DNA of 64,000 nt from Pleomorphomonas sp. T1.2MG-36 (GTDB lineage: Bacteria; Pseudomonadota; Alphaproteobacteria; Rhizobiales; Pleomorphomonadaceae). The DNA lies in contig NZ_CATNLY010000052.1 of the NCBI RefSeq assembly GCF_950100655.1, forward strand, positions 186,001-250,000, written 5' to 3'. This document shows, piece by piece, positions 50,912 through 59,385 of the stretch. The notes under the pieces were generated by a model, which saw nothing but the letters and a program-made list of their open reading frames with translations, had not been told where the DNA came from and made no database searches. Every line of letters begins with the position of its first letter. The stretch's first letter is position 1. The position numbers and the translations under genes are program-made.

Positions 50912-51898
50912 ATGGGATTTCTGTCTCGGGCCGCATTGACGGCTGCCTGCGGGATGGCCCTTGCCGTCTCGTCGCTCGGCGTTGCCTCGGCTGCCGACTA
51001 CACGCTCAACGTCAACACCGCGCTGACCACCTCCGACCCGCTCTACAAGGGCCTCGAGGAGTTGCAGAAGAACGTCGAGGCGCGGTCGGAAGGCCGGCTC
51101 GCCATCCGCCTGTTCCCCGGCTCGCAGCTCGGCAAGGACGAGGACGTGCTGGAGCAGGCGCGCGCCGGCGCCGGCAATGCCGTGGTGGTCGACGGCGGTC
51201 GCCTCGCCGTGTTCGTCAAGGATTTCGGCGTCCTGTCCGGTCCCTATCTCGCCTCGGGCTACGACGGCATCCGCAAGGTGGTGACCTCACCGTTGCTCGA
51301 CGACATGGCCAAGAAGCTGCACGACGGCGCCCAGTTGCAGGTGCTGTCGTTCAATTGGTGGCAGGGGGAACGGCATCTGCTCACCAACAAGCCGATCAAG
51401 GTGCCGGCCGATCTTGAGGGCATCCGCATGCGCACGCCGGGCGCGCCCGTCTGGACCGAAACCGTCAAGGCGATGGGCGCGACGCCGGCGCCGATGGCCT
51501 GGGCCGACGTCTACTCGGCCTTGCAGACGCAGGTGATCGACGCCGTCGAGGCGCAGGATCCCGCCGCCTACGGCTCGCGCCTCTACGAGGTGACCAAGTA
51601 CCTGACCAAGACCGGCCACTTCAACCTGATCACCGGTCTCGTCACCTCGGCCGCCTGGTTCGACGCGCTGCCGGCCGACCTGCAGACCATCCTCAAGGAA
51701 GAATCGCTGAAGGCCGGCGATGTCGCCTCGCACGGCACCGAGGCGGCGCTGGTCGACCTTGAGGCCAAGATGGCGGCCGCCGGCATGACCATCAACGAAA
51801 TCGACGTCACGCCGTTCAAGGAAGCGACGGCGGGCGTCTACGAGAAGCTCGGCTACACCGATCTCAAGAAGCAGGTCGACGCCATTCTCGCCGAGTAA
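50912..51898 (+). CDS. TRAP transporter substrate-binding protein (DctP family), probably for hexuronate
   Basis: A 328-residue periplasmic receptor. The signal peptide MGFLSRAALTAACGMALAVS ends near VASA-A. The family hallmarks are GSQLGKDEDVLEQARAGAGN and the carboxylate-binding region GIRMRTPGAPVWTETVKAMG, followed by MAWADVYSALQTQVIDAVE. GGGAGGAACCC precedes the ATG. It is divergent from the hexuronate operon, so glucuronate or galacturonate is the likely ligand. The two membrane subunits follow on the same strand. Confidence 0.93.
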   Translation: MGFLSRAALTAACGMALAVSSLGVASAADYTLNVNTALTTSDPLYKGLEELQKNVEARSEGRLAIRLFPGSQLGKDEDVLEQARAGAGNAVVVDGGRLAVFVKDFGVLSGPYLASGYDGIRKVVTSPLLDDMAKKLHDGAQLQVLSFNWWQGERHLLTNKPIKVPADLEGIRMRTPGAPVWTETVKAMGATPAPMAWADVYSALQTQVIDAVEAQDPAAYGSRLYEVTKYLTKTGHFNLITGLVTSAAWFDALPADLQTILKEESLKAGDVASHGTEAALVDLEAKMAAAGMTINEIDVTPFKEATAGVYEKLGYTDLKKQVDAILAE

Positions 51899-52024
51899 TG
51901 CCCGGATCGCTGCGTGTCCTGACGGAGGCGCGGCGATCCTGCCCCCTCGTTGCCGCATCGGATTTTCCAAAGCCCGATTTCGTCCTTTCGGGTCCGATGC
52001 CCTGACCTTTCCGGAGCCTGCGTC

Positions 52025-52555
52025 ATGTCCTCAGCGATCATGCGCGTGGAGTCCGTCGTGGCGCGAGTTCTGCTCGCGGCCATGGTCGGACTCGTCTTCA
52101 TGGCCGGCGTCATGCGCTGGTTCGGATATCCGCTCGTATGGTCGATGGACGTGGCGCAGCTGCTGTTCGTCTGGGCCTCGTTCATCGGCGCCGACATGGC
52201 GATGCGCAAGCGCGGCCTGATCGCCGTCGACCTGTTCGTGCGCTGGATTCCGCCCCGCCAGCGGGTCTACCTCGACATCGCCACCGGCGCGGTGATCCTC
52301 GTCTTTCTGCTGTCGCTCAGCTACCTCGGCTACAAGCTGGTGATGCTGAACCTGGAACGGCAGTTCGGCGACAGCGGCATCAGCTATGCCTATGTCACGG
52401 CCGCCGTTCCCATCGGCTGCCTGCTCCTGGCCATCACGCTGTCGGGCCAGCTCATCGAGGCGATCCGCACCGCCACCGGCCGGCCCGTTCTCGTGTTCAC
52501 GCCCACCCGATCCAAGGACGAGGCGCTGGCCGCCGCCGGGGAGAGCGAACTATGA
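52025..52555 (+). CDS. TRAP transporter small permease (DctQ family)
   Basis: A 176-residue membrane protein with four predicted helices: LLAAMVGLVFMAGVMRWF, LLFVWASFIGADMAMRKR, YLDIATGAVILVFLLSLSYL, and VTAAVPIGCLLLAITLSG. WASFIGADMAMRKRGLIAVD is the DctQ signature. GGAG lies eight bases ahead of ATG 52025. The gene follows the receptor by 126 bp and overlaps the large permease gene by 4 bp. Confidence 0.93.
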   Translation: MSSAIMRVESVVARVLLAAMVGLVFMAGVMRWFGYPLVWSMDVAQLLFVWASFIGADMAMRKRGLIAVDLFVRWIPPRQRVYLDIATGAVILVFLLSLSYLGYKLVMLNLERQFGDSGISYAYVTAAVPIGCLLLAITLSGQLIEAIRTATGRPVLVFTPTRSKDEALAAAGESEL

Positions 52556-53841
52556 CCGGCGAAATGCTGCTTCTGATCGGCCTGTTCTTCGGGCTTCTCA
52601 TCGTCGGGGCGCCGGTGGCCTTTGCCATCGGCATCTCCGGCTTTTCCTTCTTCGCCATATCCCAGGTGATGCCGGCGTCGATCGGCGTGCAGCAGGTGGC
52701 CTCGGCTTCGCAGAGCTTCCCGCTGCTCGCCGTGCCCTTCTTCGTGCTGGCCGGGCACATGATGAACAAGACGGGCATCACCTCGCGGCTGATCCGATGT
52801 TCGGAGGTGCTGGTCTCCTGGATGTCGGGCGGCATGGCGCAGGTGTGCATCGTGCTGTCGACGCTGATGGGCGGCGTCTCCGGTTCGGCCGTCGCCGATG
52901 CCGCCATGGAAGCGCGCATCCTCGGCCCGGATCTGGTGCGCAACGGCTATTCCAAGGGCTTCACCGCCGCCACCATCGCCGTGGGCTCGCTGATCACCGC
53001 CACCATCCCGCCGAGCCTCGGGCTGATCCTCTACGGCTTCGTCGGCAACGTCTCCATCGGCCGGCTGTTCCTGGCCGGCGTCATTCCCGGCCTGATGATG
53101 ATGGCCGGCCTGATGTTCACGGTGTGGATGGTGTCGCGCAAGCGCGGCTACCGCTCGGCCACCGCCAGCCGGCCGAGCTGGAAGGCCGTCGGCAGCGCCG
53201 TTTGGGACGCCAAGTGGGCGCTGTTCTTCCCGGTGGCGCTGCTCGTCTCCATCCGCAGCGGCGTGTTCACGCCGTCGGAAGTCGGCGCCTTCGCCGTCGT
53301 CTACGCGGTGGTGGTGGGCGTGCTGTTCCACCGCGAGCTGACGTGGCAGGGCGCCATGGAGGCGCTGCTGCACGGGGTGATCGACAACGGCCTGATCGTG
53401 CTGATCATCATGTTCTCGGGCATGGTGGGCTATGCGATCATCTTCGATCAGGCGCCGCAGGCCATAGCCGGCGGCATGCTCAGCCTGACGCAGAACCCGA
53501 CGGTGATCCTGCTGCTGATCGTCGTCTTCCTCTTGATCGCCGGCTGCTTCATCGAGGCGACGGTGCTGGTGCTGCTGCTCACGCCGATCTTCCTGCCCAT
53601 CGTGCTGCAGCTCGGCGTCGACCCGGTGCATTTCGGCATCGTCATGATGACCATGGTCACCTTCGGTGGCATGACGCCGCCGGTCGGCGTCGCCATGTTC
53701 ACCGTCTGCGGCCTTCTCGACTGCACCATCGACGAGTATCTCGTCGAGGCGCTGCCGCACATCGCGACCATCCTGATCCTCGTCGCGATCCTGATCCTGT
53801 TCCCGCAGATATCTCTCTTCCTGCCCAACCTCCTGATGTAG
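52552..53841 (+). CDS. TRAP transporter large permease (DctM family)
   Basis: A 429-residue transport subunit with about twelve helices. Typical motifs are VPFFVLAGHMMNKTGITSRL, MGGVSGSAVADAAMEARILG and TATIPPSLGLILYGFVGNVS, and near the end FGGMTPPVGVAMFTVCGLL. It uses a sodium gradient to move the receptor-bound acid. ATG 52552 overlaps the DctQ stop (ATGA). The cluster ends here with no terminator evident in the 158-bp gap before the next, convergent gene. Confidence 0.95.
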   Translation: MTGEMLLLIGLFFGLLIVGAPVAFAIGISGFSFFAISQVMPASIGVQQVASASQSFPLLAVPFFVLAGHMMNKTGITSRLIRCSEVLVSWMSGGMAQVCIVLSTLMGGVSGSAVADAAMEARILGPDLVRNGYSKGFTAATIAVGSLITATIPPSLGLILYGFVGNVSIGRLFLAGVIPGLMMMAGLMFTVWMVSRKRGYRSATASRPSWKAVGSAVWDAKWALFFPVALLVSIRSGVFTPSEVGAFAVVYAVVVGVLFHRELTWQGAMEALLHGVIDNGLIVLIIMFSGMVGYAIIFDQAPQAIAGGMLSLTQNPTVILLLIVVFLLIAGCFIEATVLVLLLTPIFLPIVLQLGVDPVHFGIVMMTMVTFGGMTPPVGVAMFTVCGLLDCTIDEYLVEALPHIATILILVAILILFPQISLFLPNLLM

Positions 53842-53999
53842 GCGTAAATTCTACTCCGGCGGCCGTCTGACGCGACTTTCTGCGCTTCCGGTGCTCACGG
53901 ACCTCAATGTCCGCTCCGCTCCGGTTCTCAAAAGCCACGCCAGCCGACTCGCCGGAGCGAATTTCCGGGGTGACTTCTGGAGCGGTGTCTCACTGGCAA

Positions 54000-55463
54000 T
54001 CAGGCGAAGAACAGCCAGGTCATGATCAGGAACAGCGGCACCAGGATGCCGAAGGACCAGGCGAGGTAGCCGAAGAAGGAGGGCATCTTGACGCCCGATC
54101 CCTCGGCGATCGACTTGACCATGAAGTTGGGCGCATTGCCGATGTAGCTGTTGGCGCCCATGAACACGGCGCCGGCCGAGATCGCCACCAGCGTCGTCGA
54201 CATCTCGCCCATCAGGTGCTGCGGGTCGCCGCCGGCCAGGTTGAAGAAGACGAGGTAGGTCGGCGCGTTGTCGAGGAAGGACGACAGAAGGCCGGTCGCC
54301 CAGAAGTACATGGCGTTGACCGGCGTGCCGTCGGCGGCGGTGACGAGGCTGACCAGCGGCGCGAAGGCGCCCTCATGGGCGGCCCTCAGCATGGCGAGCA
54401 CCGGAATGATCGTCACGAAGATGCCGGCGAACAGCTTGGCCACTTCCAGGATCGGCCCCCATTCGAAGCCGTTGCGGATGCGCAGCGCCTTCGGCGTCAG
54501 CCTTAGCGAGGCGGCGGCGGCGGCGATCAGGATCACGTCGCGGGAGAGGTTCTGCAGCTCCACCTCGACGCCGAACACGTGGAAGCCGATGCCCGGCTTC
54601 CACGAGCCCGACAGCAGCACGGCGGCGACCACCACCATCAGAAGCGCGATGTTGAACCGCCCTTCGACACCGACGCGGCCGGTGTCGGGCGTCGGGTCGA
54701 ACTTGCCGCGGAAGTCGGCGTCGTTGCGGTAGAGCCTGCTGTCGATCAGGTAGAACAGCGCCAGCAGGATCACGGCGGCAAAGCCCGTTTCCTTCAGCAT
54801 GTGCACCGTGGTCCAGAAGAAGCCGACGCCGCGCAGGTAGCCGAGGAACAGCGGCGGATCGCCGAGCGGGGTGAGCGAGCCGCCGATGTTGGACACCAGG
54901 AAGATGAAGAAGATGACGACGTGGACGTTGTGCCGCCGGCCGTCGTTGGCGCGCAGCAGCGGCCGGATCATCACCATGGAGGCGCCGGTGGTGCCGACCA
55001 ACGAGGCGAGCAGCGTGCCGATGGCGAGGAGAGCCAGATTGGTCTTCGGCGAGCCGTGCAGGTTGCCGGTGATGAGAATGCCGCCGGCAATTGTGAACAG
55101 CGCCCCGAGCAGGATGACGAAGGGCAGGTAGTCGAGCAGCACCGTCTCGGCCAGCGGCTCGACGACGGCCCCGCCATGGAGAAGCGTGAAGGGAGCCACG
55201 AAGGCCAGCGCCCAGGCGGCGGCGATCTTGCCGAAGTGGTGGTGCCAGACATGCGGCGCCAGAAGCGGGAACAGGGCGATCGACAGGAGTATGCCGACGA
55301 AGGGCACCGCCCAGATCACCCCGAGCGAGGCGCCGTCAAGGCCGTGGCCGCCGGTGGAGGCGAAAGCGGGGGAGGCGAGGAGGAGGAGGGAAGCCGGCAG
55401 CAGGGCCGAAAAGGTTTTGGATGCACGCCCAAGCGCGACGCGGAACACTCGAAAGCTCGTCAA
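54000..55463 (-). CDS. NhaD-type sodium:proton antiporter / ArsB-NhaD superfamily transporter
   Basis: About 487 residues with an N-terminal signal-like helix (FSALLPASLLLLASPAFAST) and roughly twelve transmembrane segments. Motifs are SNIGGSLTPLGDPPLFLGYL, SSFLDNAPTYLVFFNLAGG and GANSYIGNAPNFMVKSIAEG, found in NhaD and related ion transporters. It probably exchanges Na+ (or Li+) for H+; citrate-transporter relatives are a lesser alternative. No ATG is available near the N-terminus; TTG 55463 has AGGA seven bases upstream and is preferred. The frame extends further upstream without protein-like character. Confidence 0.85.
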   Translation of the reverse strand: MTSFRVFRVALGRASKTFSALLPASLLLLASPAFASTGGHGLDGASLGVIWAVPFVGILLSIALFPLLAPHVWHHHFGKIAAAWALAFVAPFTLLHGGAVVEPLAETVLLDYLPFVILLGALFTIAGGILITGNLHGSPKTNLALLAIGTLLASLVGTTGASMVMIRPLLRANDGRRHNVHVVIFFIFLVSNIGGSLTPLGDPPLFLGYLRGVGFFWTTVHMLKETGFAAVILLALFYLIDSRLYRNDADFRGKFDPTPDTGRVGVEGRFNIALLMVVVAAVLLSGSWKPGIGFHVFGVEVELQNLSRDVILIAAAAASLRLTPKALRIRNGFEWGPILEVAKLFAGIFVTIIPVLAMLRAAHEGAFAPLVSLVTAADGTPVNAMYFWATGLLSSFLDNAPTYLVFFNLAGGDPQHLMGEMSTTLVAISAGAVFMGANSYIGNAPNFMVKSIAEGSGVKMPSFFGYLAWSFGILVPLFLIMTWLFFA

Positions 55464-55649
55464 AAGACCGTCCTCACACCACTGTTCAAAACCACGACGG
55501 TGGTCGACAAAACCACCGTCAAGCGCGTCTCGCAATCTCGCGGTGGTCAGCAATCGCACGGAAGCGGAGAGGGCATCAAGTCCGCATGGCCATGGCGAAG
55601 GATGTGGATCCTCTAGGAGCCAGGTCCCCACATTTGGGATGGCCGGTTT

Positions 55650-55718
55650 GTGTGCATCAAAATTTTTATTGCTGCACACTTGCTCTCTGTGTGCAGCAAA
55701 ATCATAATTGATGCACAC
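55650..55718. promoter_or_regulatory. Nested palindrome upstream of the nucleotidyltransferase gene
   Basis: Four 11-bp half-sites share one centre (55684): GTGTGCATCAA (55650-55660) pairs exactly with TTGATGCACAC (55708-55718), and TTGCTGCACAC (55669-55679) pairs exactly with GTGTGCAGCAA (55689-55699). Adjacent half-sites also pair with each other with one mismatch, so it may act as two tandem operators. It covers the promoter and lies just before the ribosome site. Confidence 0.85.
55680..55708 (+). promoter_or_regulatory. Promoter of the GSU2403-type nucleotidyltransferase gene
   Basis: TTGCTC (55680-55685) and CATAAT (55703-55708) are separated by 17 bp, placing the start point near 55715. 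Both elements lie inside the nested palindrome, so a bound regulator would block polymerase. Confidence 0.6.
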
Positions 55719-55729
55719 AGAGGTGCCCG

Positions 55730-56749
55730 ATGACCGTCGTATCCCATTCCCGAGCCGCGCAAGTCGCCTATCAGGATTTGCTGCGGCTTCATCTCGATGA
55801 GTTCGCTTCGGAGCTGATCGGCAGCATCGAAGAGCGGTCGCGCAATGGGCGGATCTACCTTTACGACAAGTTCCGGATCGGCACCGAGATGAAGAGCCGA
55901 TACCTCGGGGAGGGGACGCCCGAGTTGCGCGCGCGCCTGAGCCGTGCCGCCGAGCTGAGGGCCGAGGGGGAGGAACGCCGCAAGACGATGGCGCGGCTGG
56001 CCCGTGTATTGCGCGCCGAAGGGTTCATGGCCACCGACCGCGACACCGGTTCCTTGCTTCTGGCTTTTGCCCGTGCCGGAGTCTTCCGGCTGGGCGGTAC
56101 GCTCGTGGGCACCGCCGCCTATGCCCTCCTGCAGGGCGACCTGGGGGTTCGTTTCGATTCCGAAGAGCTGGCACAGACCGGCGATATCGACTTTGCAAGT
56201 TTCGAGCGGCTTTCGGTGGCGCTAGGTGACGAGGTCGAAGAGAACCCGGGCGACATCTTGCAGGCGTTGAAGTTCGACCCGGTGCCGGGGGTGGCGGATC
56301 GGCAGGTGTGGAAATGGCGGCAAAGTCGCGGCGCGGCGATGGTCGAGTTTCTGACGCCGGCCTTTGGTGACGAGAGGGTCAAGCCGCTGCCGGCTTTGGG
56401 GGTGAGTGCGCAGGCCCTCAACTATCTGAACTTTCTGATCGCCGAGCCCATCCCCGCGGTCGCGCTCTATCGATCGGGTGTGCTGGTGCAGATTCCGCGA
56501 CCCGAGCGCTTCGCGATCCACAAATTGATCGTCGCCGACCGCCGCCAGGGCGGCCCCGATCAAGCCAAATCCCGCAAGGACCGTGGGCAGGCGGCGTTCC
56601 TGATCGAAATCCTTGCCGAAGACCGGCCTGAGGATCTGCGCGAAGCCTATGAAGATGCGCTTTCGCGTGGCCCCCGCTGGCGGGAGCGGCTGGAGGCGAG
56701 CCTTGCGCGCATGCCGAGGGCCGCCGAGATTCTTCGCGCGCTGGGGTGA
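55730..56749 (+). CDS. GSU2403-family nucleotidyltransferase-fold protein
   Basis: A 339-residue protein. The nucleotidyltransferase core is VFRLGGTLVGTAAYALLQGD (about 123-142) followed by the acidic pair in TGDIDFASFERL; this matches the GSU2403-type fold proteins, a minimal-nucleotidyltransferase relative. The N-terminal 110 residues are helical and basic (RSRNGRIYLYDKFRIGTEMK). The C-terminus contains FAIHKLIVADRRQGGPDQAK. Biochemistry is not established; many relatives are thought to be toxin-like. AGAGG lies seven bases before the ATG. No antitoxin gene is adjacent. Confidence 0.8.
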   Translation: MTVVSHSRAAQVAYQDLLRLHLDEFASELIGSIEERSRNGRIYLYDKFRIGTEMKSRYLGEGTPELRARLSRAAELRAEGEERRKTMARLARVLRAEGFMATDRDTGSLLLAFARAGVFRLGGTLVGTAAYALLQGDLGVRFDSEELAQTGDIDFASFERLSVALGDEVEENPGDILQALKFDPVPGVADRQVWKWRQSRGAAMVEFLTPAFGDERVKPLPALGVSAQALNYLNFLIAEPIPAVALYRSGVLVQIPRPERFAIHKLIVADRRQGGPDQAKSRKDRGQAAFLIEILAEDRPEDLREAYEDALSRGPRWRERLEASLARMPRAAEILRALG

Positions 56750-56805
56750 CGCGGACTGTCGAAAACGTCCCGCAAATCCCTCGAGGGTTGGAGATGGGCT
56801 GCCGC

Positions 56806-57096
56806 TCAGTCTTCCTCGTCCACCGGTTCCAGCGTCTTTGGGTCGAGCTGGACGCGGCGCTTTTCGCCCGTCTCGGTCCTGACCTTCACCTTGTAGCAGC
56901 CGTCGTCGGAGCGGACCGACAGAACGGTCCAGCCCTTGAGCTGAAGCGCCGCCTCGACGGCGGCGCGCGGTTGCCAGTCGCCGAGCGGCACGTTGCAGCG
57001 CGCGGGATGGTCGTCGTCGGCGCGCGCCGCTGCCGAGCCGAGGGCGACGAGCAGGCAGGCGGCAAGGGTCGCGGCGAGACCTGGGCGGTGGAACAT
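56806..57096 (-). CDS. Small periplasmic PepSY-domain protein
   Basis: A 96-residue secreted protein. Signal peptide MFHRPGLAATLAACLLVALG is cleaved near AARA-D. The mature part has a single PepSY-like fold: WQPRAAVEAALQLKGWTVLS, then DDGCYKVKVRTETGEKRRVQ and LDPKTLEPVDEED. Such proteins accompany two-component systems and PepSY-type reductases and may modulate them. It is divergent from the response regulator gene, whose upstream region holds a candidate regulator site, so both may respond to it. Two cysteines (Cys34 in ARCNVP and one in DDGCYK) could form a disulfide. Confidence 0.85.
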   Translation of the reverse strand: MFHRPGLAATLAACLLVALGSAAARADDDHPARCNVPLGDWQPRAAVEAALQLKGWTVLSVRSDDGCYKVKVRTETGEKRRVQLDPKTLEPVDEED

Positions 57097-57140
57097 CGGC
57101 CGGTTTCCTCGTTCGATGGCAGGATTTACTTTTTCCTGTC

Positions 57141-57246
57141 CTAGAGCGCGTCCGGCGAACTTTGGTTCGCCAACGTGCTCTATCTCTTTATTCTTACGCA
57201 ACTCCGGACGCAAAACCGGTTCCCACTTTTGCTGGAGTTGCTCTAG
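57141..57246. repeat. Mosaic intergenic repeat of rhizobial type
   Basis: A 106-bp element with inverted ends CTAGAGC/GCTCTAG and inner blocks GCGTCCGGCGAACTTTGG and AAAACCGGTTCCCACTTTTG. Elements with this arrangement are abundant between genes in Hyphomicrobiales genomes, as I recall. It occupies most of the divergent region between the PepSY and response regulator genes. Confidence 0.65.
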
Positions 57247-57262
57247 ATTATCCCATGTCCAT

Positions 57263-57282
57263 CTGACGGCAACCTGAACGGC
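57263..57282 (+). promoter_or_regulatory. Tandem OmpR-type binding site before the response regulator gene
   Basis: CTGACGGCAACCTGAACGGC contains two CTGA(A)CGGC units 11 bp apart, the spacing used by OmpR/PhoB regulators. The same 20-mer with one change is found at 59354-59373 before the DUF2271 gene. Confidence 0.75.
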
Positions 57283-57330
57283 GCGACGGCGCCCCACTCG
57301 TTTGGCGCCCGTGCGACAGGAAAGGTGGCG

Positions 57331-58002
57331 ATGCGGATATTGCTCGTTGAGGATGACGCCGTGCTGGGCATGGCGGTGCGCGACCAGATCGTCGCCGACG
57401 GCCATTCGGTCGACTGGGCGCAGCGCATCGCCGAGGCGGGGGACGCCGTGCTCGCCGCCGCCTACGACCTGATCCTGCTCGACCTGATGCTGCCGGACGG
57501 GCGCGGCCTCGACTTCCTGAAGGCCCGCCGGGTGGCCGGCGACGTGACGCCGGTGATCATCCTGACGGCGCGCGACCAGATTTCCGACCGCATCGCCGGC
57601 CTCAACGCCGGGGCCGACGACTATCTCGTCAAGCCGTTCGACCTGTTCGAACTGTCCGCCCGCATCCGCGCCGTCGGCCGGCGCTACGGCGGCAATCCCA
57701 ATCCGCTGGTCAGGATCGGCGACCTCGACATCGATCTCGCCGCCCGTACGGTGCGCCGGGCCGGCAAGCCGGTGCGGCTCACCGCCCGCGAGTGGGCGCT
57801 GTTCGAGGCCTTCGTGCAGCGGCCGAACGTGCTGCTCTCCAAGGCGCAGATCGAAGAGCATCTCTATTCCTTCTCGGACGAGGTCGAGAGCAACACCATC
57901 GAGGTCTATGTCGCCCGGTTGCGCAAGAAGCTGGGGTCCGACGTCATCGAGACGGTGCGCGGCCTCGGCTACCGGCTGGGCGTGCCGGCGGGGGGCAACT
58001 GA
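57331..58002 (+). CDS. OmpR-family response regulator
   Basis: A 223-residue regulator. The receiver domain has the acidic pocket VEDD (8-9), phospho-acceptor Asp51 in LILLDLMLPDG, Thr79 and Lys101 (YLVKPFD). The C-terminal winged HTH contains LTAREWALFEAFVQRPNVLL and VYVARLRKKLGSDVIETVRG with GYRL. Family relatives are QseB/PmrA/TctD. ATG 57331 has AGGAAAGG ahead. It overlaps the kinase gene by one base. Its likely sites are the tandem repeats at 57263 and 59354. Confidence 0.95.
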   Translation: MRILLVEDDAVLGMAVRDQIVADGHSVDWAQRIAEAGDAVLAAAYDLILLDLMLPDGRGLDFLKARRVAGDVTPVIILTARDQISDRIAGLNAGADDYLVKPFDLFELSARIRAVGRRYGGNPNPLVRIGDLDIDLAARTVRRAGKPVRLTAREWALFEAFVQRPNVLLSKAQIEEHLYSFSDEVESNTIEVYVARLRKKLGSDVIETVRGLGYRLGVPAGGN

Positions 58003-59348
58003 TGGCCAAGCGCCTTCTGCCGAGAAGCCTGCGAGCCCGGCTGGCCATCGGCCTGTCCGTCAGCCTGACGCTGTTGTGGATCGGTGCCTCGCTGTTCGCC
58101 GCCCATGTGTTCCGCCACGAAACCGACGAGGTGTTCGACAGCACCCTGCGCGAGGTGGCAGAGCGGATCCTGCCGCTGGCCTACGAGCAGATGCTGGCCG
58201 ACGAGGATGGCGGCGACGGCGGGCTGCGCCTGCCGCCGGTCGGCGGCCACGAGTTCATTTCCTACGTGGTGCGCGATGGCGCCGGCCGGGAGTTGCTGCG
58301 GTCGAGCGCCGCCGACAACATGCACATTCCCGCCGGCCTCGCGCCCGGCTTTGCCACCACCGAGACGCTGCGCACCTATACCGAGACGGCGGTGCAGGGC
58401 ACCATCGTCGTCACCACCGCCGAGTATCTCGATCACCGCCGCCATGTGTTCGGCGGCGCCCTGTGGGCTTTCGTCTGGCCGCTGGTCGCCCTGCTGCCGC
58501 TCACCGCGCTGGTGGTCTGGCTGGCCATTCTCCTGTCCTTCCGGCCGGTCATCGCCTTTCGCGGCGCGATCGAACAGCGCGGACGCGGCAACCTGACGCC
58601 GGTGGACGGGGGAGGGCTGCCGAGCGAGCTGTCGCCGGTGGCTGCCGCTGTCAACGCGCTCTTGGCCCGCCTGCGCAGCGCGCTGGAGGCCGAGCGCAGC
58701 TTCACCGCAAACAGCGCCCACGAACTCAGGACGCCGATCGCCGCCGCGCTGGCCCAGACGCAACGCCTCATCGCCGAGATGCCGGACGCCAACCGCGAGC
58801 GCGCCCGCTCCATCGAAAGCGCGCTGCGCCGCCTGACGCGTCTGTCGGAAAAGCTGTTGCAGCTCGCCAAGGCGGAAGGCGGCGGCCTGCTGGCCGAGCA
58901 GCCGTCCGATCTCGCCGCCGTGCTGGGGCTGGTGGTCGACGAGGCCACCCGGTCGAGCGATGAGGACGACCGTATCGACCTCGTGACGCCGGACGACGGT
59001 GTGCCGTCCGACGTCGACCCCGACGCCTTCGCCGTGCTCGCCCGCAACCTGATCGAGAATGCCCTGAAGCACGGTGCGCCGGACGCCTCGATCGAAGTGT
59101 TCCTCGATGCCGACAGTCTCACCGTCCGCAACCACGGGCCGGTCGTGGCGGCGAGCGAGGTGGAGCGGCTGATGCGGCCGTTCGAGCGCGGGTCCAGCCG
59201 GTCGGACGGGTCCGGTCTCGGCCTCGCCATCGTCGCGGCCGTCTGCCGGGGCGCCGGGCTGGAGCTCAGCATCGCCTCGCCGGTGGAAGGCTGGGCTGAT
59301 GGGGTGTCGGCGCGCGTCACGGGGCTTGCCGTGGCCAAAGGCGCTTAA
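58002..59348 (+). CDS. Sensor histidine kinase
   Basis: A 448-residue inner-membrane kinase. Two helices (RLAIGLSVSLTLLWIGASLF, about 13-33, and ALWAFVWPLVALLPLTALVV, about 153-172) flank a 120-residue periplasmic sensor. The dimerisation helix has ANSAHELRTPIAAAL with His240. ATP-binding boxes are ARNLIENALKHG (N), and GSGLGLAIVAAVC (G). The acidic sensor stretch DEDGGDGG may bind a cation. It is coupled to the response regulator (TGATG overlap) and belongs to the redox gene cluster that follows. Confidence 0.95.
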   Translation: MAKRLLPRSLRARLAIGLSVSLTLLWIGASLFAAHVFRHETDEVFDSTLREVAERILPLAYEQMLADEDGGDGGLRLPPVGGHEFISYVVRDGAGRELLRSSAADNMHIPAGLAPGFATTETLRTYTETAVQGTIVVTTAEYLDHRRHVFGGALWAFVWPLVALLPLTALVVWLAILLSFRPVIAFRGAIEQRGRGNLTPVDGGGLPSELSPVAAAVNALLARLRSALEAERSFTANSAHELRTPIAAALAQTQRLIAEMPDANRERARSIESALRRLTRLSEKLLQLAKAEGGGLLAEQPSDLAAVLGLVVDEATRSSDEDDRIDLVTPDDGVPSDVDPDAFAVLARNLIENALKHGAPDASIEVFLDADSLTVRNHGPVVAASEVERLMRPFERGSSRSDGSGLGLAIVAAVCRGAGLELSIASPVEGWADGVSARVTGLAVAKGA

Positions 59349-59353
59349 CGAAG

Positions 59354-59373
59354 CTGACGGCAAGCTGAACGGC
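59354..59373 (+). promoter_or_regulatory. Tandem OmpR-type binding site before the DUF2271 gene
   Basis: CTGACGGCAAGCTGAACGGC differs by one base from the site at 57263-57282 ahead of the response regulator gene. It lies six bases after the kinase stop and about 75 bp before the DUF2271 start. Confidence 0.75.
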
Positions 59374-59385
59374 TTTCCGCATGGT

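Noticed and set aside
55490..55530. Repeated ACCACCGTC/GGTGGTCGACA pattern upstream of the NhaD-like gene as an operator.
   Set aside because: Arms are short and overlapping, without consistent spacing; not convincing.
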